From positions 62,001-126,000 of the forward strand of contig JAACTB010000008.1 of NCBI GenBank assembly GCA_009993605.1: a stretch of DNA of 64,000 bases, given 5' to 3'. This stretch comes from Erythrobacter sp. Lineage in GTDB: Bacteria > Pseudomonadota > Alphaproteobacteria > Sphingomonadales > Sphingomonadaceae. Position 1 is the stretch's first letter. Each line of letters begins with the position of its first letter. The position numbers and the translations under genes are program-made. Below are positions 8,272 to 16,845 of the stretch, piece after piece. Below the pieces are notes generated by a model, which saw only the letters and a program-made list of their open reading frames with translations, was not told the origin of the DNA and searched no databases.

Positions 8272-8642
8272 CAGCGCCGCTCGCGATGGAGCGTGATGCC
8301 GATCTTCTCGCCCGCTTCCGCGATGGCGAGCTTGACGATCTTCACCGTCACCGCCTCGATCCGCCTGTCCTGCAGGAACAGCGTTTCGCAGACATGATCG
8401 GCGACCGCCTCGATCAGCTTGAAGTGCACGCCCTCGGGCAAGGCGTCCGACGCGGCGAATTTCAGGTCCATATAATTCTTGGAATGATCGAGCGCGGTGT
8501 CGGGATCGTAATGATCGAGCGGCTTCATCCGCACCTGGATGGTGAAACGCAGCGGCTGGGGCTTGCCGGTCTCTTCGGAATAGATCCCGGTAAGGACGTC
8601 GTGTTCGAAATCGGCGACTTCGAGGATCAGCGAATCGGTCAT
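8271..8642 (-). CDS. folB: Dihydroneopterin aldolase-like protein (FolB family)
   Basis: A 123-residue member of the FolB/FolX T-fold family: LEVADFEHDVLTGIYSEETGKPQPLRFTIQVR, DHSKNYMDLKFAASDAL, HFKLIEAVADHVCETLF and a C-terminal VTVKIVKLAIAEAGEKIGITLHRE. In folate synthesis FolB cleaves dihydroneopterin to 6-hydroxymethyl-dihydropterin. The spacing of conserved residues is slightly unlike classical FolB, so another pterin aldolase or epimerase role is possible. Downstream genes are coupled by a TGATG overlap. Confidence 0.8.
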   Translation of the reverse strand: MTDSLILEVADFEHDVLTGIYSEETGKPQPLRFTIQVRMKPLDHYDPDTALDHSKNYMDLKFAASDALPEGVHFKLIEAVADHVCETLFLQDRRIEAVTVKIVKLAIAEAGEKIGITLHRERR

Positions 8643-8651
8643 CGCCCCGCC

Positions 8652-9551
8652 CTAGCCCGGATTCGACCAGCGCGCGAAGATCGCGGTGGGGAGGAGGCGC
8701 GGATCATCGCCCTGTTCCGCAACCGCCAAGTCGCCGTGCTCGATCGTGCCGGGCAAGTCGGCGAACACTTCTGCCAGCAATCCGCCGAGCGCAAGGCTGC
8801 TCATGCGGACGGCATAGACGGTGAGAAACAGGAAGCGGCTGTCCGCATCGAGCAGCTGGCGGCAATCGCCCACGAGCGGCGCCAGACCTTCCTCTATCCG
8901 CCAGGTCTCGTTCTTCGGCCCGCGTCCGAATTTGGGCGGGTCGAGGATAACGCCGTCATAGACATTGCCCCGCCGCACTTCGCGGCTCGCGAATTTCATC
9001 GCGTCGTCGACCAGCCAGCGGATCGGGCGGTCGCCCATATCCGACAGCGCCGCATTCTCACGCGCCTGGGCAACCGATTTCTTGCTGGCGTCGACATGGG
9101 TGACCGGCCCGTGCCCACTCAAAGCGAGGCTGCCGACGCCTGTATAGCCGAACAGGTTGAGCGTCGGACGCGGCTCGCCCGCGCGACCGGACAAGCGTTC
9201 GCCCATCCAGTCCCAGACCGGCGCCATGTCCGGGAAGAAACCGAGATGGCGGAACGGGGTGCATTGCGCGGTGAAGCGCACGTCCTCGCCCCAGCTCAGG
9301 TCCCAGCCATGCTCGGGCACCTCGCTCGAAAGCTGCCAGCGTCCGCCGCCATCCTCGTCGCTGCCGGGGACGAATTCGCCATGCGCATCCCACTCGGCCA
9401 GCCGAGGTGTCCACAAAGCCTGCGCCTCGGGACGGATGAAGCGATAGGGGCCGTAGCTCTCGAACTTGCGCCCATGCCCGCTGTCGAGCAGGCGATAAGC
9501 GTCCCAGCCCTCGCCCACCATCAGAGTGGGGTTGCGGATCAGATCGGCCAT
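8652..9551 (-). CDS. Class I SAM methyltransferase, RlmI/RlmK-like
   Basis: A 299-residue SAM-dependent methyltransferase. The core motifs are LNLFGYTGVGSLALSGHG (motif I), HVDASKKSVAQARENAALS (motif II), and DGVILDPPKFGRGPKNETW, whose DPPKF motif resembles bacterial 23S rRNA methyltransferases of the RlmI/RlmK group. The N-terminal part (YRLLDSGHGRKFESYGPYRFIRPE) is a substrate-recognition region common in alphaproteobacterial members. The likely role is rRNA modification. ATG 9551 overlaps the thrC stop (TGATG). No cysteine catalytic pair is obvious, so the modified position cannot be named. Confidence 0.85.
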   Translation of the reverse strand: MADLIRNPTLMVGEGWDAYRLLDSGHGRKFESYGPYRFIRPEAQALWTPRLAEWDAHGEFVPGSDEDGGGRWQLSSEVPEHGWDLSWGEDVRFTAQCTPFRHLGFFPDMAPVWDWMGERLSGRAGEPRPTLNLFGYTGVGSLALSGHGPVTHVDASKKSVAQARENAALSDMGDRPIRWLVDDAMKFASREVRRGNVYDGVILDPPKFGRGPKNETWRIEEGLAPLVGDCRQLLDADSRFLFLTVYAVRMSSLALGGLLAEVFADLPGTIEHGDLAVAEQGDDPRLLPTAIFARWSNPG

Positions 9552-10939
9552 CAGGCGGCGTTTTCCAGGATATGCGCCTTCACCGCATCGTAGTCGCCCG
9601 GCAATTCGACGAAGCGTTCCTCGCGCGCGAACAGGTCGCCGACGCGGGTGGGCAGCGGCGGGCGCGTGCCCGTCGCCCGCTCGACCGCGTCGCGGAATTT
9701 CGCCGGATGGGCGGTCGCCAGCGTCACCATCGGTACACCGGGCGCCAATTCCTGCTGTCGCGCGGCATGGAGGCCGATCGCGGTGTGCGGGTCGATCACC
9801 TCGCCCGCCTCCTCGCACGCCCAACGCATCGCCCGCGCCATATCGTCCGCATCGGCACGCGCGCTCGTGAACAAGTCCGCACCGGCGCGCTGCGCCTGGG
9901 TCAGCAGCATTGCGCGCGATCCTTCGAAGCCGCGCATCTGCTCGGCCATCGCCACGCCGTCGCGCCCGCCCACATCGAACAGCAGGCGCTCGAAATTGGA
10001 ACTGACCTGGATATCCATGCTCGGCGCGGCGGTCGGCGTGACGTCTCCTGCCGAATAATCCCCTTCGGACAGGGCGCGATGGAGGATGTCGTTGACATTG
10101 GTGGCGACGACCAGCCGCTCGACGGGCAGGCCCATGCGCGCAGCGACATGGCCTGCGAACACATCGCCGAAATTGCCGGTCGGTACGCTGAAGGCGACTT
10201 TGCGATCGGGCGCGCCCAGCTGGAGCGCGGCGGCGAAATAATAGACGACCTGCGCCATCAGCCGCGCCCAGTTGATCGAATTGACCGCACCGATGCGATG
10301 CCGCCCCGTCACCTCCCCATCGGCGAAGATGCGCTTCACCATCGCCTGCGCATCGTCGAAACTGCCGTCGATGGCGATGTTGTGGACATTGGGCGCCAGC
10401 ACCGTGGTCATCTGGCGGCGCTGCACGTCACTGACGCGGCCCGATGGGTGGAGCATGAAAATCTCGACATTGTCGCGCCCCGCCACCGCATCGATCGCGG
10501 CGCTGCCCGTGTCGCCGCTGGTCGCGCCAACGATGGTGAGACGGCTGTCGTCGCGCGCGAGAAACTCCTCGAACAGCAGGCCGAGCAATTGCAGCGCCAC
10601 ATCCTTGAAAGCGAGCGTCGGGCCGTGGAACAATTCGAGGAGCCACTGGCTCTCGTCGAGCTGTTTGAGGGGCGTCACCGCGCAATGGGCGAAGCGGCCA
10701 TACGCCTGTTCGCACAATTCGCGCAGGCGAGCGGGCGTTAGGCATTCCCCGACGAAGGGCTGCATGACCCGCGCCGCCAGTTCGGCATAGGGCAGGCCGC
10801 GCATCGCTGCTATCTCGGCGGAGGTGAACTGGGGCCAGTGTTCCGGCACATAGAGACCGCCATCGCTGGCGAGACCCGCCAGCGTGACCTCGGCGAAATC
10901 GAGCGTGGGGGCGGTGCCGCGTGTCGAGATATAGCGCAT
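9551..10939 (-). CDS. thrC: Threonine synthase
   Basis: A PLP enzyme converting O-phosphohomoserine to threonine. The 462 residues are the long ThrC class. Key motifs are the N-terminal MRYISTRGTAPTLDFAEVTLAGLASDGGLYVP, the PLP lysine in PTLAFKDVALQLLG, and the phosphate-binding GATSGDTGSAAI. The C-terminus has the NFGDVFAGHVAARMG and HPAKF elements of the family. It lies 70 bp downstream of the SURF1 gene and is the head of the overlapping block thrC, methyltransferase, folB, unknown, moaADE, though a nine-base gap separates methyltransferase and folB. Confidence 0.97.
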   Translation of the reverse strand: MRYISTRGTAPTLDFAEVTLAGLASDGGLYVPEHWPQFTSAEIAAMRGLPYAELAARVMQPFVGECLTPARLRELCEQAYGRFAHCAVTPLKQLDESQWLLELFHGPTLAFKDVALQLLGLLFEEFLARDDSRLTIVGATSGDTGSAAIDAVAGRDNVEIFMLHPSGRVSDVQRRQMTTVLAPNVHNIAIDGSFDDAQAMVKRIFADGEVTGRHRIGAVNSINWARLMAQVVYYFAAALQLGAPDRKVAFSVPTGNFGDVFAGHVAARMGLPVERLVVATNVNDILHRALSEGDYSAGDVTPTAAPSMDIQVSSNFERLLFDVGGRDGVAMAEQMRGFEGSRAMLLTQAQRAGADLFTSARADADDMARAMRWACEEAGEVIDPHTAIGLHAARQQELAPGVPMVTLATAHPAKFRDAVERATGTRPPLPTRVGDLFAREERFVELPGDYDAVKAHILENAA

Positions 10940-11009
10940 GGTGGCTGGCGGTTAGACGCGCCGGGCCGGACGGGCAAGGCAGGCGCGCTTTACGCCCGCG
11001 AAGTTCGGC

Positions 11010-11579
11010 TCAGGGCTTTGCGCGCCGCCGTTTCAGCGCAAGCCAATAGATAACCAGCGCAGTGAGCGCGAAGAAGAACCACTGGCCCGCATAGGCGAGA
11101 TGGTTGTTCGGAATGGCCGAGGGATCGGGCCTTGCGAGTGGCTGGAGCCCTGCGACCGGCGGCGTGCTGGCGACGAGGCGCGGACCGGGCGCGATCACGC
11201 CGGAAACCGCGCCTCCGCTCCACTGGGCGGCCGCTGGCTCGCGCGACCAGCCGAGATCGATCGCGACCGGCGCGCTCGCTCCATCGATCACACAGGACGC
11301 ACGCTGTGCCCAGCCGCTCTGGCCATCCGCACTGCGGCCGGCGGTCGGCTGGATCGAAAGCACGCGCTGGCAATCGAGCGTGCTGGTGCGGAACCAGTCC
11401 TGCTCCCCTTCGCCCGTGGTCGGAAAGGCTACCGGCGCGGCGAGACCTTCCGCAGCAGCATAGCGCGCCAGCAAAGCTTCCTTCTGGTCCAGCCGCTTCA
11501 GCTGCCAGACGCCCAAAGCCACCATTACGGCAGCGGCGGTGAGGACGACGATCGTGGCGAGGATGGGCACGCGTCTCAT
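11010..11579 (-). CDS. SURF1 family cytochrome oxidase assembly protein
   Basis: A 189-residue inner-membrane protein of the SURF1/Shy1 family, which helps heme a insertion into subunit I of aa3 oxidases. It has an N-terminal helix (ILATIVVLTAAAVMVALGVWQL), the family phrase GVWQLKRLDQKEALL, a periplasmic domain, and a C-terminal helix after NNHLAYAGQWFFFALTALVIYWLALKRRR. It is shorter than most SURF1 proteins (about 230 residues) because the central domain is compact. Its ATG overlaps the DUF983 stop (ATGA), placing it in the oxidase operon. Confidence 0.9.
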   Translation of the reverse strand: MRRVPILATIVVLTAAAVMVALGVWQLKRLDQKEALLARYAAAEGLAAPVAFPTTGEGEQDWFRTSTLDCQRVLSIQPTAGRSADGQSGWAQRASCVIDGASAPVAIDLGWSREPAAAQWSGGAVSGVIAPGPRLVASTPPVAGLQPLARPDPSAIPNNHLAYAGQWFFFALTALVIYWLALKRRRAKP

Positions 11580-11959
11580 CGATCGTCGCTTCCCGCTTCA
11601 CCGGCCTTGTTGCGGTATTCCGCGATCAAAAGCAGCGCCTTGGTCACGCGCAGACCCGCCAGCACCGACAGGGCCGTCACCGGCACCCAGATCAGGATAT
11701 GGACCCAGAAGGGCGGCGTCACCGTCAGGTCGAGCCAGATAGCGAGGCCCGTTATCACCGCACCGATGATCAGCGTCAGGAAACCGGCCGGCCCATCGCC
11801 GACATTGAAACGCGTCAGGTCGAGCCCGCAGGCGCGGCAGCAGTCCGCGAACTTGACCGGCCCCACGAACAGCGTGCGCGCGTCGCAGCGCGGGCAGCAA
11901 CCGAAAAGGGCGGCCTCCATCATGGAAGGCCGCCCTTTCGTATCGTCCGGCGTCGTCAT
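11576..11959 (-). CDS. DUF983 family membrane protein
   Basis: A 127-residue DUF983 protein, a family found next to aa3 oxidase genes in alphaproteobacteria. Four cysteines form two zinc-ribbon-like pairs (CCPRCDARTLF and CCRACGLDLTRFNVGDGP). Two helices follow (GFLTLIIGAVITGLAIWL and VHILIWVPVTALSVLAGL). The role is unknown; an assembly function is inferred from position. ATG 11959 is the first plausible start, but a strong hairpin at 11905-11938 covers codons 7-18, and ATGs at 11920 and 11923 could be the real start. The end overlaps the SURF1 start. Confidence 0.85.
   Translation of the reverse strand: MTTPDDTKGRPSMMEAALFGCCPRCDARTLFVGPVKFADCCRACGLDLTRFNVGDGPAGFLTLIIGAVITGLAIWLDLTVTPPFWVHILIWVPVTALSVLAGLRVTKALLLIAEYRNKAGEAGSDDR
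11905..11938 (-). terminator. Terminator-like hairpin inside the start of DUF983
   Basis: A 12-bp perfect stem, AAAGGGCGGCCT with AGGCCGCCCTTT, around a 10-base loop that is itself nearly palindromic. On the minus strand it is followed by TCGG after the T-run, 40 bases after the ctaE stop. It could end part of the ctaB-ctaG-ctaE transcripts or act as an attenuator before DUF983-SURF1. It lies inside coding sequence if translation starts at 11959. Confidence 0.5.
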
Positions 11960-11978
11960 GTTCGACCGGATCCGTCCA

Positions 11979-12800
11979 TCAATGCATTTCGGCGCCCCAG
12001 CCGCCCCAGACATAGACCACGACGAACAGGAACAGCCACACCACGTCGACGAAGTGCCAGTACCACGCCGCCGCTTCGAACCCGAAATGCTGGCGCGGGG
12101 TGAAGTGGCCCAGATAGGTACGGCGCAGGCAGACGATCAGGAAGATCGTGCCGATCAGGACGTGGAAACCGTGGAAGCCGGTCGCCATGTAGAAGGCGCT
12201 GGAATAGGTGTTGCCGCCGAAGGCGAACGGCGCCGCCGCATATTCGTAGACCTGGATGCAGGTGAACACCGCGCCGAGGATGATCGTCAGCCAGAGGCCT
12301 TTCTTCAGTCCGTCGCGGTCCCCATGGATCAGCGAATGGTGCGCCCAGGTCACCGTGGTGCCCGAACACAGCAGGATCATCGTGTTGAGCAGGGGAAGGC
12401 TGAAGGGATTGATCACCGCCTCAATCGCCTCGGGCGGCCAGACGCCGCCGACGACTTCGGACAAAACGCTGGGGAAGAGCGAGAAATCGAACCACGCCCA
12501 GAACCAGCCGACGAAGAACATCACTTCCGATGCGATGAACAGGATCATCCCGTAGCGCATATGCAGCTGCACCACCGGCGTGTGATCGCCGCGCTGGGCT
12601 TCCTTCACGATGTTGGAGAACCAGCTGAAGAAGGTCGCGATCAGGCCGGCGATGCCGAGGCCCAGGATCAGGTGCCCGCCAGCCATGTCGTGCATGAAGA
12701 AGACCATGCCGGTGGTGAAGACGAGCGCCGAAATCGAGCCGGCGATCGGCCAGATATCGGGTTCGAGAATATGATAGTCGTGGTTTACGGTGCCGGCCAT
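11979..12800 (-). CDS. ctaE: Cytochrome c oxidase subunit III
   Basis: A 273-residue subunit III of the aa3-type oxidase with seven hydrophobic helices. Family phrases are ASEVMFFVGWFWAWFDFSLFP (the conserved Glu-containing helix), WAHHSLIHGDRDG, GFHGFHVLIGTIFL and the C-terminal HFGFEAAAWYWHFVDVVWLFLFVVVYVWG. ATG 12800 (MAGTVNHDYHIL) fits the family; the longer frame upstream has no family match. It lies 94 bp after ctaG and 19 bp before DUF983. Confidence 0.97.
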   Translation of the reverse strand: MAGTVNHDYHILEPDIWPIAGSISALVFTTGMVFFMHDMAGGHLILGLGIAGLIATFFSWFSNIVKEAQRGDHTPVVQLHMRYGMILFIASEVMFFVGWFWAWFDFSLFPSVLSEVVGGVWPPEAIEAVINPFSLPLLNTMILLCSGTTVTWAHHSLIHGDRDGLKKGLWLTIILGAVFTCIQVYEYAAAPFAFGGNTYSSAFYMATGFHGFHVLIGTIFLIVCLRRTYLGHFTPRQHFGFEAAAWYWHFVDVVWLFLFVVVYVWGGWGAEMH

Positions 12801-12894
12801 GGTCTCGTATCGTCCTGTTGGTCTGTCGCCTGCCCTTATCGCGCACATGGCCGATGGTCTAGGGGGCTAGTGCTGGGTTTCCCGCCTTTGCGCG

Positions 12895-13476
12895 TCAGCT
12901 TCCCGCTTCCGGCGTATCCTTCGCCTTGTGGAAGGTGTAGCTCAGCGTGATCTGTTCGACATTCTTGGCGTTCTCGTCCTGGAGGATCGCCGGGTCGATG
13001 TAATACAGCACCGGCATCCGCACCTCCTGCCCCGGTTGGAGGGTCTGTTCGGTGAAGCAGAAGCACTGGATCTTGTTGAAATATTTGCCGGTCTGTTCGG
13101 GCTCGACATTGAAGGTCGCGGTGCCGGTGATCGGCACGTCGCTATTGTTGCGCGCGGTGTAGAACGCCATGTCGCGCTGGCCGATCTGGACCGTGTCGGT
13201 CGATTGCACGGGTTCGAACCGCCAGGGAACGTCGCGCGCAGTACTGGCGTCGAAGCGGACGGAGATGGTCTTCGCCCCCGCGCTCAGCGCAGCCTGCGCG
13301 GCGATATCCGCATCGCTTTCGCTGGCCCGCTGCGTGGTCCCGCCGAAGCCAGTGACGCGGCAGAACAGATCGTAGAGCGGCACGGCCGCATAGCCCATGC
13401 CCAGCATGAACAGCGCGCCAAGCAAGGCATACAGCGCGGTGCGGGAATTGCGATTGTCGAGAGTTGCACTCGTCAC
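12895..13476 (-). CDS. ctaG: Cytochrome c oxidase assembly protein CtaG/Cox11
   Basis: The copper chaperone that delivers Cu to the CuB site of subunit I. It has 193 residues from a GTG start: one N-terminal helix (TALYALLGALFMLGMGYAAVPLYDLFCRVTGFGGTT) and a periplasmic domain with the copper motif IQCFCFTEQTL and MPVLYYIDP. GTG 13476 has GGGAG seven bases upstream and follows the stop of the 41-residue gene by two bases. The ATG version seen by extending the frame has no family match. Confidence 0.95.
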   Translation of the reverse strand: MTSATLDNRNSRTALYALLGALFMLGMGYAAVPLYDLFCRVTGFGGTTQRASESDADIAAQAALSAGAKTISVRFDASTARDVPWRFEPVQSTDTVQIGQRDMAFYTARNNSDVPITGTATFNVEPEQTGKYFNKIQCFCFTEQTLQPGQEVRMPVLYYIDPAILQDENAKNVEQITLSYTFHKAKDTPEAGS

Positions 13477-13478
13477 GG

Positions 13479-13604
13479 TCAGTCTCCCATCCTGACAATG
13501 GTGATCGCGTAGAACAGCACGACCAGGAACAGCAGAACCCCTGCCAGCACCAGATTGCGCGTCTTCTGGCGGCGCTTCAATTCGGTCTCTTCCTCGGGCG
13601 TCAT
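13479..13604 (-). CDS. Small single-span membrane protein in the oxidase operon
   Basis: A 41-residue gene between ctaB and ctaG. It begins with the charged stretch [17 protein letters not shown], continues as a hydrophobic helix ([20 protein letters not shown]) and ends RMGD. The ATG overlaps the ctaB stop (ATGA) and the TGA lies two bases before the ctaG GTG, so its translation is coupled on both sides. Short one-helix proteins at this position (CoxF-like) are known in alphaproteobacterial oxidase loci; the function is not established. Confidence 0.85.
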   Translation of the reverse strand: MTPEEETELKRRQKTRNLVLAGVLLFLVVLFYAITIVRMGD

Positions 13605-14521
13605 GCGATAACTCCGGCATCGATCAGCAGGCGGTCGGCGACGAGCGCCGCGAACAGCGCGAACAGGTAGAATACGCTGAACGCGAACAGGCGTTTCTCC
13701 GGGCGCATCCCGTCACCCGGAACGGCCTGCCGCATTCCGACGGGCAGGGAAAGCGCAAGGAAGGCAAGCGTCAGTGCGAGCGCCGCAATCCCGTAGACCG
13801 GCCCGGTCCCGCCGATCGCCCACGGCGCCACCGCGACCGGGACCAGCGCCACGCAATAGGCGACGATCTGGCGCCGGGTCGATTTCTCGCCCCGCACTAC
13901 CGGCATCATCGGAATGCCGACCTTGGCGTAATCCGACTGGACGAACAGGGCGAGCGCCCAGAAATGCGGCGGGGTCCATACGAAGATGATCGCGAACAGG
14001 AGGATCGGCATCGCCGTGATGTCTCCTGTCACCGCGATCCAGCCGATCAGCGGAGGGAAGGCGCCCGCCCCTCCTCCGATCACGATATTCTGCGGCGTGC
14101 GCGGTTTCAGCCAGATCGTGTAGACGACCGCGTAGTAGACGATCGAGACAGCTAAAATAGCGGCGGCGAGCCAGCCGATCGCCAGGCCCATCACCATGAC
14201 CGATCCGGCGGACAGCAGAATGCCGAAATCGCGCGCATCCTCGCGCCGCATCCGCCCGGTGGGCAGCGGGCGATTGGACGTGCGCTTCATGCCCGCGTCG
14301 ATATCGGCTTCCCACCACTGGTTGAGCGTGGCCGCCCCGCCCGCGCCCAGCGCGATGCACAGGATCGCGGTGAAGCCCAGGACCGGATTGATCGATCCCG
14401 GCGCGGCGAGCAGGCCGCACAGGCCGGTAAAGACGACCAGCGTCATCACCCGCGGCTTGGTAAGCGCGAAGAAATCCCGCCAGTCGGCAGGCATGGTGAT
14501 CGGGGCGGCGGATTGGGTCAT
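13601..14521 (-). CDS. ctaB: Protoheme IX farnesyltransferase (heme o synthase)
   Basis: A 306-residue UbiA-type prenyltransferase that farnesylates heme b to heme o for the oxidase. It has an N-terminal [21 protein letters not shown], the prenyl-diphosphate motif [21 protein letters not shown], and the second Asp region ([28 protein letters not shown]). About nine hydrophobic helices. ATG 14521 is chosen because the residues before it ([11 protein letters not shown]) do not fit. It starts 124 bp after the end of the GGDEF-EAL gene and heads the ctaB, small protein, ctaG, ctaE run. Confidence 0.97.
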   Translation of the reverse strand: MTQSAAPITMPADWRDFFALTKPRVMTLVVFTGLCGLLAAPGSINPVLGFTAILCIALGAGGAATLNQWWEADIDAGMKRTSNRPLPTGRMRREDARDFGILLSAGSVMVMGLAIGWLAAAILAVSIVYYAVVYTIWLKPRTPQNIVIGGGAGAFPPLIGWIAVTGDITAMPILLFAIIFVWTPPHFWALALFVQSDYAKVGIPMMPVVRGEKSTRRQIVAYCVALVPVAVAPWAIGGTGPVYGIAALALTLAFLALSLPVGMRQAVPGDGMRPEKRLFAFSVFYLFALFAALVADRLLIDAGVIA

Positions 14522-14645
14522 CGAATATCGGTCATCGGGGGTTGGCCGCGACCTATACCGGGCGAAAGGCGAAAGGGAAAGCGGCTGCGATACGGGACTT
14601 CGCGCTTTCATTGGGTGGGCCTATCAGGCCCGCCGAGATCCCGTC

Positions 14646-16724
14646 TCAGCCTGCAATGCGCACCGCCGGCCTGTTCCCGCCGTCATGCGGAGCGACAGTC
14701 GGGGCCCGCCGATCGCTGCCCGAACGGCGCTCGAGCGCCTCGATAGCGCGCTGGCGCGTCTCCGCGAGAATGGCGGTGACCTGCGTGTCGGACATCGGTT
14801 TCCCGAGGAAATAGCCCTGCCCGAATTCCGCACCCAGCAGGAGAGCCGTTTTATGATCCTCTTCGGTCGCGATATACTCGGCGACGCTTTCCAGCTGCAT
14901 CGCCGACAGCATCTTGATGACCCCGTTCAGCATGGCCCGGCCGGCCGTGTCGCGCGCGCTTCGGATCAGCGAGCCGTCGATCTTCACCTTGTCGAACTTG
15001 ATCTCGCGCAGATAGACGAGCGAGGCGAAACCGGCACCGAAATCGTCGAGCGCGATACGGCATCCCGCCTCACGCAGAATCTCGATATTACGGCGCGCGA
15101 CGTCGAAATTGATCAGCATCGCCGTTTCCGTGATTTCGAACTGGAGGCGGTCGGGCTGAATGCCGCTGGATTCGACCAGTGCGATGATCTCGCCCGCGGC
15201 ATTGTCCCCGCAGATATGCGCGGCGCTGAGATTGAAGGAGAGGCGACAGGGCGGCTCCCACTCCTTGGCGAAATTCAGCGCCTTGCCGAGCAGCGCAATC
15301 GTGATTTCCCTGATCCGTCCATTACGCTCCGCTATCGCGATGAACTGGCTGGGATAGATTTCACCGAGCCGGGGATGGTGCCACCGCGCCAGAGCCTCGA
15401 AGGAGGAAATCTCACCCGTCCTGAGATTGACGATCGGCTGATAGGCGAGCGAGAAATGGTCGAGCGCCTCGCGCTTCGACATCTCGGTCTCGATGGCGGC
15501 GAGACGCGTCGCCTCGTCGCGAATGCGATCGTCGAACAGCTTGAGAGTTTCCAGCCCCTCCCGCTTCGCGACATAGAGCGCCGAATCGGCATCCTGAAGG
15601 GCCTGCGCCACGCCGATCTCGGTGGCTTCCACGATCCGGCCCCCGGCACTGCCACCGATGCTGACATCGGCATTCGACAATCTGATCGGACGACGCAGAC
15701 GCGCCAGCGCCCGATCGCAGCTCGCGACCAGTTCGCACGGATCGCTCGCCAGCGGCTTTCCCGCGACGAACACTGCGAACTCGTCGCCGCCGAGCCGTCC
15801 GACGATCGCATTCTTGGGGAGCGCCCGTTGCAGACGCCGCGCGACGAAGCGCAAGACGAGGTCGCCGGCGTAATGGCCGTAGTGGTCGTTGATCGGCTTG
15901 AAGCGATCGAGGTCGATCACCGCCAATACGCCGCTGCCGCCCCGGTCCAGCTGGGCTTCGATATCGCGTATGAAGGCGTAGCGATTGCGTACCCCCGTCA
16001 GGCCGTCATATTCGGCGCGATACTGCGCGCTGCGCCGCGCCTCGATCAACTCGCCGTTCGCCCTTTCGGTGCGCGCCAGCGCCTCGTCGGCGTCGTATTG
16101 CGCCCGGAAGAGACCGAGTTGAGCCTTGTGGCTGAGCAGTGCGAGATAATACCCGATCGCCACGATGCCCGCCAGGGACAGGGGCATGAAGACATTGCCG
16201 GCGGAAAACAGGAACAGCGCCGCTGCGACGAGCGGGAACAGGAGACAGAAGAAAATCGCCCGCGAGGCAAACAGCACGCTCGTCAACGCGGCCCCTTGGA
16301 TAAGGCCGGTCAGCAAGCCAAGCCCGAAGATCTGCGACCACTCGAAGCTGTCCGGGTTTCGCGCCGCCAAAGTGAGCGGAAGAGCGATGTAGAAATAGGC
16401 CTGGGCCAGCGAGAGAATGAGCACCATCATGGCGGTCAGCCGGGCGGCGCCTGGGCTCATATCCTCGCTCTTCTCCGGCGGGGGCTGCCGTGCCCAGTGG
16501 TTGAACCGCAAAACGACCGCCAGGAACAGGATCGCGCCCACAATCCTGGTCGGGCGTTCTGAAGGAAAGTTCGCCGCGGCGGCAGCGAATGGAAGGAGGA
16601 TCGCAAGATAGTAGACGAAGATCGTCTGGCGTACGGATCGAAGGCGCTCGCGGCTGAATTTCGCCGTGAACGGATCGTCATCGAAAAATCCGATGATCGC
16701 GTCGATACGCTTCAGTAAGGTCAC
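14646..16724 (-). CDS. Membrane GGDEF-EAL protein (c-di-GMP turnover)
   Basis: A 692-residue protein from GTG 16724 (GGA six bases upstream; an in-frame ATG at 16769 lacks a ribosome site). About six hydrophobic helices cover roughly residues 30-225. A GGDEF domain has an intact RLGGDEFAVF, but the usual inhibitory RxxD five residues before it reads RALP, so no I-site. The EAL domain keeps SSFEALARWHHP, NLSAAHI, EITETAML, ALDDFGAGFASL, KVKIDGSLI and GYFLGKP; the usual AEGVET is AEYIATEE. Both activities look possible. It sits between ctaD and ctaB, where oxidase clusters normally run on, so it is probably an insertion. Confidence 0.9.
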   Translation of the reverse strand: MTLLKRIDAIIGFFDDDPFTAKFSRERLRSVRQTIFVYYLAILLPFAAAAANFPSERPTRIVGAILFLAVVLRFNHWARQPPPEKSEDMSPGAARLTAMMVLILSLAQAYFYIALPLTLAARNPDSFEWSQIFGLGLLTGLIQGAALTSVLFASRAIFFCLLFPLVAAALFLFSAGNVFMPLSLAGIVAIGYYLALLSHKAQLGLFRAQYDADEALARTERANGELIEARRSAQYRAEYDGLTGVRNRYAFIRDIEAQLDRGGSGVLAVIDLDRFKPINDHYGHYAGDLVLRFVARRLQRALPKNAIVGRLGGDEFAVFVAGKPLASDPCELVASCDRALARLRRPIRLSNADVSIGGSAGGRIVEATEIGVAQALQDADSALYVAKREGLETLKLFDDRIRDEATRLAAIETEMSKREALDHFSLAYQPIVNLRTGEISSFEALARWHHPRLGEIYPSQFIAIAERNGRIREITIALLGKALNFAKEWEPPCRLSFNLSAAHICGDNAAGEIIALVESSGIQPDRLQFEITETAMLINFDVARRNIEILREAGCRIALDDFGAGFASLVYLREIKFDKVKIDGSLIRSARDTAGRAMLNGVIKMLSAMQLESVAEYIATEEDHKTALLLGAEFGQGYFLGKPMSDTQVTAILAETRQRAIEALERRSGSDRRAPTVAPHDGGNRPAVRIAG

Positions 16725-16785
16725 ACGGATTCCACCATGGAACCGGGTGATAGCGCCCGAGGCTCTCATTCGTATTTATCGTAGA

Positions 16786-16803
16786 ATAGGTATATGTACC
16801 TAT
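16786..16803. promoter_or_regulatory. AT-rich dyad upstream of the GGDEF-EAL gene
   Basis: ATAGGTA, spacer TATG, TACCTAT: a perfect 7-bp dyad in an otherwise GC-rich area, 62-79 bases upstream of the GTG start. It may be an operator or part of the promoter; no T-run follows on the minus strand, so termination of the upstream hydrolase is less likely. Confidence 0.35.
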
Positions 16804-16845
16804 CTTTTGGCAGGTCGAAATGGGCTCCGGGCGGAGGCCTCATTC

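Noticed and set aside
14196-16562. A 788-codon plus-strand frame opposite the GGDEF-EAL gene and ctaB
   Set aside because: It crosses two real minus-strand genes and has no domain. GC-rich third-position bias explains its openness.
16725-16769. ATG start at 16769 for the GGDEF-EAL gene
   Set aside because: It lacks a ribosome site, while GTG 16724 has GGA at a proper distance.
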